Shown one piece after another: positions 26,301 to 33,086 of a DNA stretch of 34,938 nt. Where the stretch lies: positions 1 through 34,938 of the forward strand of contig CAZJXF010000023.1 of the NCBI GenBank assembly GCA_964549995.1, read 5' to 3'. The stretch comes from Desulfatirhabdium sp964549995 (GTDB lineage Bacteria > Desulfobacterota > Desulfobacteria > Desulfobacterales > Desulfatirhabdiaceae). Numbering within the stretch: the stretch's first letter is position 1; the number at the start of each line of letters is the position of its first letter. The notes beneath the pieces are model-generated. The model saw nothing but the letters and a program-made list of their open reading frames with translations, searched no databases and was not told the origin of the DNA. The position numbers and the translations under genes were made by a program.

Positions 26301-26950
26301 ATGATTATAAGAAAATATATATTCCATTGGTTGTGGATCACCTCTTTACGACAGATAAACAGGACGGTTCTGAGATCAGTCCAATAGGGAACCTCGATCT
26401 TACCTATAAAAATCTGAGGATATCGCTGAGCCCGGCTGGTTGGGATGAAGATGCCTTAAGAGATTTTGTCAAAAATGATTACCTGTTAGCCTTCGATGAT
26501 GGCCATGTGGGTATGCTTACGGCGACATCAACTACGACGACAAATAATTCGAAAATTGTTATACGGTACTGGCCGGTAGCCGTACTACTCGGTGACAGCA
26601 GCGATGGTATGCAAAAAAAGGAATGGGATGGAAAGCCAATGCTTCAATATAGCGATGGCTTCGTTCAACCCATTATTCCTTACATCCATAAGCCCTACGA
26701 ATTCGTGAGTTATTTTAATGAGTGGCTAAAAACCCAAGGCTACGAAACCTATTCAACTCAAATCGATTGGCTGAGCGGCAATATTGGCATCAAAAAAGGA
26801 AAAGAGGAGAGCATTCCTCTATGGAGGCCGGAATATCTCCTCGATTCGAGCAAAACTTCGGATTCTGCCGTAATCACCATCGAAAATGATATGTCCATCT
26901 TCAAGACCAAGGAAGGTTCTCAAAACTTGAACGTGTTAAAGAATCCCTGA
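23369..26950 (+). CDS. Large secreted protein with six Ig-like repeats
   Basis: 1193 residues. A Sec signal (about 1-30, ending GYCAS) is followed by a unique N-terminal domain (about 31-215). Then come six repeats of about 100 residues, each with the core A-x-E/K/N-I-x-Y: TSEIYYN (about 253), AHEIRYKV (366), ATKIVYEM (469), ATNIECLY (571), ATEIQYVY (672) and ASEIQVLY (796). Each repeat begins near P-x-x-V/P-x-G-x-x-F/Y. They look like the Fn3-/chitobiase-type Ig domains of surface proteins. A C-terminal module (about 885-1193; GLTDPEVKFYNLS, VDHLFTTDKQDGSEISPIGNL, ISLSPAGWDEDAL, WLSGNIGIK) recurs in the frameshifted gene downstream. No LPXTG, PEP-CTERM or autotransporter barrel is seen. Likely extracellular and possibly exported by the adjacent T2SS. 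A strong terminator follows. Confidence 0.8.
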   Translation: MKSNRWLVWVAMLLCISCWMAFSAGNGYCASPPFTDYVTVHNPYNRLPVEGGTFISTGKYYSGYGNYTRHFRVFVPPGASLIDLRVVEATGNVAVARHNIRPLNDTLIPNDPTVQWRERYALSELEQKDCYVYHAGVDTIYILSDYLGGLSIDRAGWLYVNVGGGYVSDYFQIQWHVIIYPSEVPIYNDWWDHYGSGAGGQIDWNADIAPVETYRAVTKPSVTLPPNYASGLAGASEAEWLKDGQKLTVSCPGTSEIYYNVTKSDPACDSNTNCPEPPDPVPPTQEKHDGSVPNGGGLLLNGTFGKYTRFKYRFVGDNAKSSNAETGVLRFALDLTSAKPGAVQAYPVSGKTVYENPLLVTLSCLKAHEIRYKVFDKADSNKIIQDGSIIGPNVNEKVQLSISGESNQNKSYVVKASGYNQNSKLEGDESLFEYTINLEPKPAGDVTVTPEGNGQTVNGQLPLRLSSSNATKIVYEMAAGEKNFPEIDPVVSATSQIAVNGSTGDFTIQYQEGKPYIKIRFAGMNGNMMGNPSKVHTYIIQKSQTPEIPIVNPGSKEFKEPTAKINVESKNATNIECLYNTNGLDPKDITVYRINLSNPGVLQLTGDIGTTKTYKVRFRGYNDQTKEYSALSELYTYTINLSGTTVPGVATFTPNSGTFYSNPPPITLESALATEIQYVYVLTDNEQEPPTDISEPSSAPKPGETKRSIIGSSGKIDINDTTSTGIRVTNNKLYKIRVKAAGKNASGDYGPSGTAYFTVDLRSRPAKPVMQIDGMTISSGKTFITQPLTISVSAEGASEIQVLYTKSEGSVAPQEPSKPYDSSVNPPIGKMILVPSDKGAIVVGISGNGIIVTDKAINNIRLKCAAKSSAGGISEIIDLQFYVDLTPKYGTPVSQDFAKQNPGVEITPYIKNADGLTDPEVKFYNLSAETQTVRAGASLSIADLIKAMLQPDNPAVDVDMESFATAKTLRIHGLGSTDDYKKIYIPLVVDHLFTTDKQDGSEISPIGNLDLTYKNLRISLSPAGWDEDALRDFVKNDYLLAFDDGHVGMLTATSTTTTNNSKIVIRYWPVAVLLGDSSDGMQKKEWDGKPMLQYSDGFVQPIIPYIHKPYEFVSYFNEWLKTQGYETYSTQIDWLSGNIGIKKGKEESIPLWRPEYLLDSSKTSDSAVITIENDMSIFKTKEGSQNLNVLKNP

Positions 26951-26985
26951 TCGTGAAGGATTACAAGACATCATAGGCAAAAAAA

Positions 26986-27026
26986 GGGGCATGTAACCGG
27001 TGAGTTTGCATGCCCCCTTTTTTTTT
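26986..27026 (+). terminator. Strong intrinsic terminator
   Basis: GGGGCATG (26986-26993) pairs with CATGCCCC (27009-27016), then C and nine T. Seven A before the stem make it act on both strands. It separates the large repeat gene from its paralogue, which must have its own promoter in the ~60 bases that follow. Confidence 0.9.
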
Positions 27027-27087
27027 GCTGCTCGCCCTTGGCCAGCAATAGGGAAAATGGATAAAGGAATGAAGGGGATATATGATC

Positions 27088-27876
27088 ATGAAATTGCATG
27101 TACAATTTCGACTGAAAATTCAACTGACTATCCTGTTGATTGCATTGATGACAACTGCTGCCAACAGTGCTGCATCAGTGGGAATGGATACGATAATTCA
27201 ATCCGATGTGATGAAACAAAGTTCCCCTCCCGGTTGCCCGGTTGCCAGTCCGGCGAGTGGCACTTTCTTCCAGTCGCCCATCTCAGTTACCGTGACAAGT
27301 GATCATGCATCTTATATTGAATATGAGATTCTTGATACTACATTTAACCCATGTTTCCCGGGTCACAAAGGTATAATTACAAACCCCGGGACAATTTACC
27401 TGGAAGGTATCAATGGTGCTGTTACCTCAATAGAACTGGCATTGGTCGGTTATTCAGTGCGTGGTGTTGCGTCGGAGACGTCCTATTATGGTTATAGAAT
27501 CGATCTGACGGGCAATGCAATCTATCCGGCCTCCGCTGTTATTAGTCCAAATTTCAAAACATGGAAAATCGTTCCCCAAAACATTCAGGTGGAATCGGCT
27601 AACGCCTCGGAAATCGAGTATATTTATTCATTGACAACGGACGGTTCTGAACCACTCATCAATGTTACCGAACCCTTTTCGAGTGAACCTCTCAAAACCA
27701 ATGAGAAGAGGGGTAACGTCTCCGGTTCGACAGGGACAATCATCGTCGCTACAACTCCAGCAAAAAACGTTATTGCTGTGGAATGGGGAAGGTTGAATCA
27801 GATTCGAATGAAATGCGCAGGCAAGAATGTCTATGGCGTTGGTGGCAGTGCATCCGCTTTTTTGTTGTCGACTTGA
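27088..27876 (+). CDS. Short paralogue of the Ig-repeat protein, 5' part (zero frame)
   Basis: 262 residues from ATG 27088, with GAAGGGG about 10 bases upstream; ATG 27082 is the alternative. Sec signal ending NSAAS, then two Ig-like repeats with the same core as the large protein (ASYIEYEIL, ASEIEYIYS). The last part, NQIRMKCAGKNVYGVGGSASAF, aligns with NNIRLKCAAKSSAGGISEII of the large protein. The frame then stops at TGA 27874. The homology continues without a gap in the -1 frame, joined at the heptamer T TTT TTG (27858-27864). With the shift, the product would be about 560 residues: signal, two Ig repeats, C-terminal module. Whether this is a broken gene, a sequencing slip in a run of six T, or programmed frameshifting cannot be decided here. 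Confidence 0.75.
   Translation: MKLHVQFRLKIQLTILLIALMTTAANSAASVGMDTIIQSDVMKQSSPPGCPVASPASGTFFQSPISVTVTSDHASYIEYEILDTTFNPCFPGHKGIITNPGTIYLEGINGAVTSIELALVGYSVRGVASETSYYGYRIDLTGNAIYPASAVISPNFKTWKIVPQNIQVESANASEIEYIYSLTTDGSEPLINVTEPFSSEPLKTNEKRGNVSGSTGTIIVATTPAKNVIAVEWGRLNQIRMKCAGKNVYGVGGSASAFLLST
27858..27864 (+). promoter_or_regulatory. Slippery heptamer T TTT TTG, candidate -1 frameshift site
   Basis: In the zero frame the codons are GCT TTT TTG, giving the classic X XXY YYZ phase. A -1 slip reads on from base 27864 into the frame coding VVDLRAHYG. This matches YVDLTPKYG of the paralogue at the exact residue. A stem (GCCTTT 27895-27900 with AAAGGC 27914-27919, plus CTC/GAG) lies 30 bases downstream, further than the usual 5-9. 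So the stimulatory element is weak or absent. Confidence 0.4.
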
Positions 27877-28778
27877 GGGCCCATTATGGAGGCAGCCTTT
27901 CTCAAAAAGAGGCAAAGGCCAATCCAGACATCGATATTACGGGGATCATTCAATCTTCGGGCGGGCTGACGGATCCTGAAGAACAGTTTTATATTTTGAG
28001 TGGCCAGACTGAACAGGCGATGTCCATTATTGATTTGATGAAATCTGCCTTTGCTTCCCTTGCTGATGACCTGACCATTGAAGTGCGGCATTTTCAAACA
28101 GCCAATACACTTATCCTTAAAAGTCCTGAGGCCTTTGGTGATCATACGGTATTGTCATTTATGATCGATCGTATTTTGACGACAGATCAGGGCAATGGTT
28201 TCAAAATGAGCCAGATCGGAAATCTTGAGGTTTTTTATGAAAATATACGAATATCGCTTAGCCCTGCAGGTGCAAACGAAGATGAGTTGAACGGATTTGT
28301 GCAAGCCCTTCAAGTTTTGCAACACCAGAAAAATGGATCGCTCGTCTTCAATTCGGGTCATGTCGGCAAGATGACCTTTCCTGGATTGTCCGATATCTTC
28401 GTTTTTCGTTTCAACCCATTGGTATTGAACAGTGGTATCGTATCTGATACTGTCCAGTTCTACGATAACGGGGACGGAACCCTGCGAGTAGAATATAGGG
28501 ATGGGCGAATTCAGAACCTGATTCCTTATATTAACAGACCCTATGAATTTATCCGTTACACTGATTCCCTGTCCCTTAATTGCCAGATAGATTGGCTCAA
28601 CGGCGAAATCGAGGTAAAGAATTCAACCAATGAAGGCTTTTCACTGCTGCCGGAATATTGGCTTGATCCCAGCAAGAGCTCTGAAAGCGCGACATTTGAG
28701 CTTAGGAATGGAGCATTCTATTATCGTAATCTCGAAGGAGAGCAGGTGCTCAATTTAAGCACAAAAACGAATCCATAA
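27864..28778 (+). pseudogene. Short paralogue of the Ig-repeat protein, 3' part (-1 frame)
   Basis: About 304 residues without a plausible start of their own: no ribosome site and no signal peptide. They match the C-terminal module of the 1193-residue protein throughout: GLTDPEEQFYILS, RILTTDQGNGFKMSQIGNLEVFYENIRISLSPAGANEDEL, SGHVGKMT, LIPYINRPYEFIRY, CQIDWLNGEIEVKN. The level is roughly half identical by eye. The frame stays intact to its stop, with no further damage. This argues for either a very recent mutation or functional decoding across the shift. Confidence 0.7.
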
Positions 28779-28840
28779 GTTCACCAATAATAGTGAATCA
28801 TGAACATGGATGATTTCGTTCCGATTTGGAGAGTGAAGAC

Positions 28841-30697
28841 ATGAAATGTTCTTTCGGAAGAATCCGCCTCATCGTTTTGATCATTGCCTGTATTCTTGCG
28901 AACGTTGAAATCAGCATGGCAGCCAGATATGGCAGTGATGCAATGCTGGTACGCTTTCGAAGCATGGATATCGAGCACCGAAGTACGATGCAGGTTCTGG
29001 AAAACACGCTGAAATCCATGAATGTCCATATTCTAAAATATTATGATTTTTGTGATACCTACGTCGTCCAGATAGCAAAGACCGACACGGTGGAACAGGC
29101 GATGGCGCGACTGCGGCAATTGGATGAAGTGGAGATTGTTGAGCCCAATTATCGACGCTTTTTGAATCTTCATCCCAATGATCCCATGCTCAGTTCCCAA
29201 TACATGCATGAAATCATTCAGTCCGAAAAAGCATGGGATTTATCGACGGGCAGCAAGACCATCAAGATCGGCGTAATTGATTCCGGGATCGATTCCACTC
29301 ACCCGGATTTACGTAACAACCTCTGGATGAATCCGGGTGAAGATTATGTCAATGGCGTGCCAGGTTACAATGGAATCGACGATGATCAAGATGGATATGT
29401 CGACAACTATTTTGGAATCAATACGGTTGATGGTACAGGAGATACGAAAGATGACTACGGACACGGATCGCATGTGGCAGGCATTATCGGTGCCGTAGGG
29501 AACAATGGCATTGGTGTCGCCGGGGTAAATCTCAGTGTAACGATGGTGGCCTTGAAGATCATTAATGACGAGGGCTATGGTTTCATAACCGATGAATTGG
29601 AAGCCATCGATTATGCTCGGAAAATCCAGGTTCAAATCGCGAACATGAGTTATGGCGGATACGATTATTCGGAAATCGAAAAATCAGCAATTTCTGCCGC
29701 TAAGGATATTTTGTTTATTGCTTCCGCTGGCAATGAACGGAACAATAACGACGGCAAGCCGTCCTACCCGGCGAGTTATTCCTTGTCAAACATGATTTCT
29801 GTTGCAGCAACAGATTCGTACGACAATTTCGCCACTTTTTCAAATTTTGGTATTAAATCCGTTCATCTGGCCGCTCCAGGGGTTCAGATTTACAGTACAG
29901 TTCCTAATGATGCCTACGCCTATTATTCTGGGACATCCATGTCCGCTCCTGTCGTTACCGGGGTGGCCGGACTGATTCTGGCGAAAACGCCAACGCTGAG
30001 CGCTGTCCAGGTCAAAAATCGAATTTTACGAAGTACAGACCCGATTTCTGGATTGAAAGAAAAGGTGTTGACTGGCGGACGGGTGAATGCCTTCAAATCG
30101 TTATCCGCTGTTGCTGATGGGCCTTATATCTACAGAATTGAACCGGCAAGGGGCCCGATCAATACGCCCATTTCCATATACGGCGCCGGGTTTGGCGGGC
30201 TGGGGGGGAAGGTCTTTTTCAATGGGAATATTGAAGCACCGATCACATCCTGGTCGGATGAATTGATTGTTGCAGTTGTTCCGGATGGAGCAAAAACGGG
30301 GCCCGTTACTGTTGTGATCGATTCTGGCACGAGCAATGCGGTGGAATTCACTGTCAGTGACAAGCCGATCAATATGACACTATCCTTTGCCCATCTCGTT
30401 CGTAGTGAAGGTCTCAACCCGATTGTGGTAGTTGCAAACCCACAAAACTTTTCGATTGATGTTCAACTGAAATTCATCGGGAATGACTGCGGAACGACCA
30501 CCTATAAATATGTTTCCCTGAATCCTTATGAAAAGCGTATGTTACAGAATGGTATTTATGATCCTGATTGTACATATTACAGCGTCATCTCTTCTTCAAA
30601 AGATATGTTTGGAGCAGTCGCCCTAATGCGTGAATCTCTTGATGCGGATAGCCCAATAGTTGTTGTACCGCATGTCATTGGAGGATCGTTTGAATGA
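28841..30697 (+). CDS. Secreted subtilisin-like serine protease (S8) with TIG domain
   Basis: 618 residues from ATG 28841 (GGAG 9 bases upstream). Order: Sec signal (about 1-27), an inhibitor-I9-like propeptide (about 30-110, ending VEIVEPNYRRF), and the S8 catalytic domain. The triad is Asp147 in VIDSGID, His208 in GHGSHVAG and Ser366 in SGTSMSAP, with the oxyanion Asn in ASAGN. A D-rich insert (GIDDDQDGYVDN) looks calcium-binding. After it come an IPT/TIG-like Ig domain (about 430-505, PARGPINTPISIYGAGFG) and a final ~105-residue domain. This ends YYSVISSSKDMFGAVALM and resembles the small protein at 32289. Extracellular, probably a T2SS substrate and possibly a processor of its large neighbours (inference). 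The stop overlaps the next gene (ATGA). Confidence 0.93.
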   Translation: MKCSFGRIRLIVLIIACILANVEISMAARYGSDAMLVRFRSMDIEHRSTMQVLENTLKSMNVHILKYYDFCDTYVVQIAKTDTVEQAMARLRQLDEVEIVEPNYRRFLNLHPNDPMLSSQYMHEIIQSEKAWDLSTGSKTIKIGVIDSGIDSTHPDLRNNLWMNPGEDYVNGVPGYNGIDDDQDGYVDNYFGINTVDGTGDTKDDYGHGSHVAGIIGAVGNNGIGVAGVNLSVTMVALKIINDEGYGFITDELEAIDYARKIQVQIANMSYGGYDYSEIEKSAISAAKDILFIASAGNERNNNDGKPSYPASYSLSNMISVAATDSYDNFATFSNFGIKSVHLAAPGVQIYSTVPNDAYAYYSGTSMSAPVVTGVAGLILAKTPTLSAVQVKNRILRSTDPISGLKEKVLTGGRVNAFKSLSAVADGPYIYRIEPARGPINTPISIYGAGFGGLGGKVFFNGNIEAPITSWSDELIVAVVPDGAKTGPVTVVIDSGTSNAVEFTVSDKPINMTLSFAHLVRSEGLNPIVVVANPQNFSIDVQLKFIGNDCGTTTYKYVSLNPYEKRMLQNGIYDPDCTYYSVISSSKDMFGAVALMRESLDADSPIVVVPHVIGGSFE

Positions 30698-31152
30698 TTC
30701 GGTTTATATGGATACTTCTGGTTCCGTTTCTTTTTTGCTGTACATCCGTACTAGTGAAAACCGATCAAGAATCGGATCTGGAGAATTTGAGGGAGCGTAT
30801 TGTGCGGTACTGGAATGCAAAAAAGGCCGACGATTTGCAAACCATCCAGTCGATGATCGATCCGGATACTGTCGGTAAATCATCCGAATTTCATCCCCCA
30901 GCTTCGCAATTTGCAAGGTTGATCAAAATGGAGGGCTTTCGAATTGACCGGATCGATATGGGTGAAGAGAATTCGGCTAAGGTTATAGTGACATTGGAGC
31001 TTTCCTTTCTTGGTGGATCCGAAAGAGGTGGGGAACGGATTGAACAAACGGTTCGGGATCATTGGGTCAAAAAGATGGGAACGTGGTATATCAACCTGAA
31101 TAGGCCATCATTTCAGGAAATGATTGAAAGATTTCGAAAGAATTCATCTTGA
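30694..31152 (+). CDS. Putative small lipoprotein, unknown function
   Basis: 152 residues translated from an ATG that overlaps the protease stop, so expression is coupled. Signal IWILLVPFLFCC with a lipobox-like Cys at residue 15 or 16. The body (LRERIVRYWNAKKADDLQTIQSMIDP, then strands, then HWVKKMGTWYINLN) resembles the NTF2/SnoaL layout seen in the lipoprotein at 20897. A role beside the protease, such as anchoring or inhibiting it, would be guesswork. Confidence 0.65.
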   Translation: MIRFIWILLVPFLFCCTSVLVKTDQESDLENLRERIVRYWNAKKADDLQTIQSMIDPDTVGKSSEFHPPASQFARLIKMEGFRIDRIDMGEENSAKVIVTLELSFLGGSERGGERIEQTVRDHWVKKMGTWYINLNRPSFQEMIERFRKNSS

Positions 31153-31596
31153 TGTACTTGTAAAAATGAGAAGAAAAAGCTTTCTTACATTTGGATGAAA
31201 ATCGGTATATCTTTAGACCAAGAGGTTGAAATGAAATGATAATCCCCACATGATAAAGGAACAATGCTGCCGGGATTACAACATATGGTTTTGTCATGAA
31301 TTATGTATGAATGGCAGACGTATTCTCAATATTGAGATATCTATTGGCCGAAAATCAGTTGAGCCAATAAATGCCTGTGACAAAGGAATTCTGCCATTCC
31401 TGGAGATGTACATTTGGTAGTTATTTCGAATAGGGAGCGTTCGAGAACAGTGGCTGAAGTTTGGCCTCGTATGGGACGTATCTGGCCGGTAGCCATTACG
31501 GGCTTTGGCACTTTGGTGCTTTTGTGAACAACGCATTTTGAACATTAAAAATAATAGTTGACAGTGCAATGGTCCGTCTGATAAGGGAAACAAGCT

Positions 31597-31778
31597 GTTG
31601 AAATACCATGGCTTGCTCTTTTAATAGCAGATATGAAGGATACCGAATGCCCCAAACTGAACGATCTCCAGTGGCTCAAATAAGAATTCGATTCAACAGC
31701 ATAAGGTGTTCCTCCATCAATGCTTAGCCATTTCAGAAATCATTGTAAGCGATGACGCGATTTTTTGCGAATCCATCA
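31597..31778. mobile_element. MITE-like intergenic element, copy C (right half, degenerate)
   Basis: These 182 bases align over exactly the same length with 15361-15542 of copy B. The shared landmarks come in the same order: GTTGAAATACC / TTTGAAATTCA, CTTTTAATAGCAGATATG / TTCTAACAGATATG, AACGATCTCC, then ATTCGATTCAACAGCATAA / ATCCGATGCAACATCAAAA, and the right end TTTTTTGCGAATCCATCA. The left end cannot be found and the hairpin arm is eroded. Confidence 0.65.
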
Positions 31779-32068
31779 TAATGTCGTCCATAAATCTCTT
31801 CGGTTTCATCCGGAGCCAGATAGATTCAAGCAGATCTTTCTACTAACCCTTTCCAAGAGCTCGTCTCCCATAATCGTTTAAGAGGATTGAGTTGTTTACC
31901 TCTTGTTATTAATGGTCTTTTTTCTTGTGGTGCAGAAGTCATCTGCTTAATAAATCGAGGCTTCTCTAACGGCTTTCAATTTTAGGAAGGGGGTGGTTAA
32001 GAATTCCCGGAGATTGAGAATTCGAAATGGTCTGTACTGCGATAGAAGAGGTCAAAATTATCATACGA

Positions 32069-32091
32069 GGGGGGGGGGGGGGGGGGGGGGG
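32069..32091. repeat. Homopolymer of 23 G
   Basis: An uninterrupted run of 23 G lies 197 bases upstream of the small secreted-protein gene. Runs this long slip during replication and are used elsewhere for phase variation. It is outside any accepted gene, so an effect would be on transcription. It could also be an assembly or sequencing artefact. Confidence 0.8.
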
Positions 32092-32223
32092 AGCATCAGG
32101 TTTAAAGATTGATCGACCCGAAAAAAGTCCTGAAAGACCGAACCTACTATTTAGCAGAATCGGTAAATCAGTAAATTGAGATTGCTATATCGTAACCGAT
32201 TTTGTATTTGGGGAGAGTGAAGG

Positions 32224-32241
32224 CTTTTTGCGAGAGCATCA
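32224..32241 (+). repeat. Solo right end of the inverted-repeat element
   Basis: CTTTTTGCGAGAGCATCA matches the right end of copy A at 16 of 18 positions. It lies in the leader of the gene starting at 32289. Confidence 0.55.
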
Positions 32242-32288
32242 AAGATGAAGGAGATTACCTACAAATTCAAAGGGAAAGGAGTTCTGAA

Positions 32289-32720
32289 ATGAAAAAGATG
32301 GGTCTGCTTTCAATCGCGATGGTTTTGGTCATTGCTGTAGGCTTAGCCTATGGAGACGATGGAAGGATTCCAAAGCAGATAAAAGACGAGCTTGCTTTGA
32401 AAGGGGTAACGGCCAATTATTTTATTTGGTTTCCTGCTGTCCCCGAGATATCTGAAACTAATTGGAACAACATTCTGATTCTTTCCAATTTTTATAACGA
32501 ACCGGTAGATATCTATTGTTATTATACAACCTATAGTCAAGAACAGACAATGAAACAATATACACTCCAATTTTATCAGAAGAAATTAATTACCCTAAAA
32601 AAAGCAGGTTTTGGTGATGATCTTTATGATATTTTCTGTGCAAGCAATAATTTCTTTGGTGCTGAAGCGCTACTTCTTGAAGGCGGAAAAATTGCAGCAG
32701 CATGGCCTCCAATATTTTAA
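32289..32720 (+). CDS. Small secreted protein, unknown function
   Basis: 143 residues from ATG 32289, with AAAGGAG about 6 bases upstream. The longer in-frame start at 32202 would bury the signal peptide. Sec signal 1-22 (GLAYG/DD). The mature part, including YFIWFPAVPEI, NNILILSNFYNEPVDIYCYYTTY and IFCASNNFFGAEALLL, can be aligned with the C-terminal domain of the protease (PIVVVANPQNFSIDVQLKF, YSVISSSKDMFGAVALM). So it is that domain as a stand-alone protein. A strong terminator follows; single-gene unit. Confidence 0.7.
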   Translation: MKKMGLLSIAMVLVIAVGLAYGDDGRIPKQIKDELALKGVTANYFIWFPAVPEISETNWNNILILSNFYNEPVDIYCYYTTYSQEQTMKQYTLQFYQKKLITLKKAGFGDDLYDIFCASNNFFGAEALLLEGGKIAAAWPPIF

Positions 32721-32787
32721 TTTAAACATTTTAGGCCCTTCTTAGTATCTAAGTTTATTCTCTTTTTCAATTGCGTCCTGTCAGTTT

Positions 32788-32825
32788 AATACCCTATCCT
32801 GTTCTAACAGGATAGGGTATTTTCG
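32788..32825 (+). terminator. Strong intrinsic terminator
   Basis: A perfect 16-base inverted repeat (32788-32803 with 32806-32821; working loop TCTA) is followed by TTTT. It ends the small secreted-protein transcript 70 bases after its stop. The rest of the gap to 33087 shows nothing else I recognise. Confidence 0.9.
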
Positions 32826-33086
32826 TATGGTTACCATTAGATGATCATAAAACTTCCCTGTGTCTGCAAACGCATAGAAATCCGGGCAGAATGCAGGGTG
32901 TACATGCTTCATTGTTTTTTGTTGTGTGACCTGGCGCGCTATCCCATCCTATTACACTTAAAAATGTTTGGCACGGGATCAGGATCGTGGTATGGCTAAG
33001 AAAAGTTCGATCTATTACTCAAAGAGGCTTTTGAAGCCTGAATGAGCGTATTGAAAAAATCGATTATCAATAGTGAGGAAAATTCT

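Larger units (their letters stand above)
31153..32288. other. 1.1-kb AT-rich stretch without a convincing gene
   Basis: No frame here has a ribosome site, a family motif or codon use like the neighbours. It contains a small palindrome near 31325-31340 (TCTCAATATTGAGA), the right half of the repeat element (31597-31778), a poly-G tract (32069-32091) and a solo element end (32224-32241). Its look is of decayed and repeat-derived DNA, with the leader of the small secreted protein at the right. Confidence 0.6.

Noticed and set aside
27783..28778. Independent gene starting at an in-frame ATG-like codon at 27783
   Set aside because: The first ~27 codons are out-of-frame translation of the upstream gene, with no signal peptide or ribosome site. 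Homology to the paralogue begins only at the frameshift point.
31500..31525. Possible sigma-54 promoter (TTGGCACTTTGGTGCTTT)
   Set aside because: The distance between the GG and GC elements is one base short of the strict requirement, and no gene follows on that strand within 700 bases.
31294..31593. Minus-strand frame of 99 codons in the gene-poor stretch
   Set aside because: No ribosome site, no motif, composition unlike the neighbours, and it lies in repeat-rich DNA.
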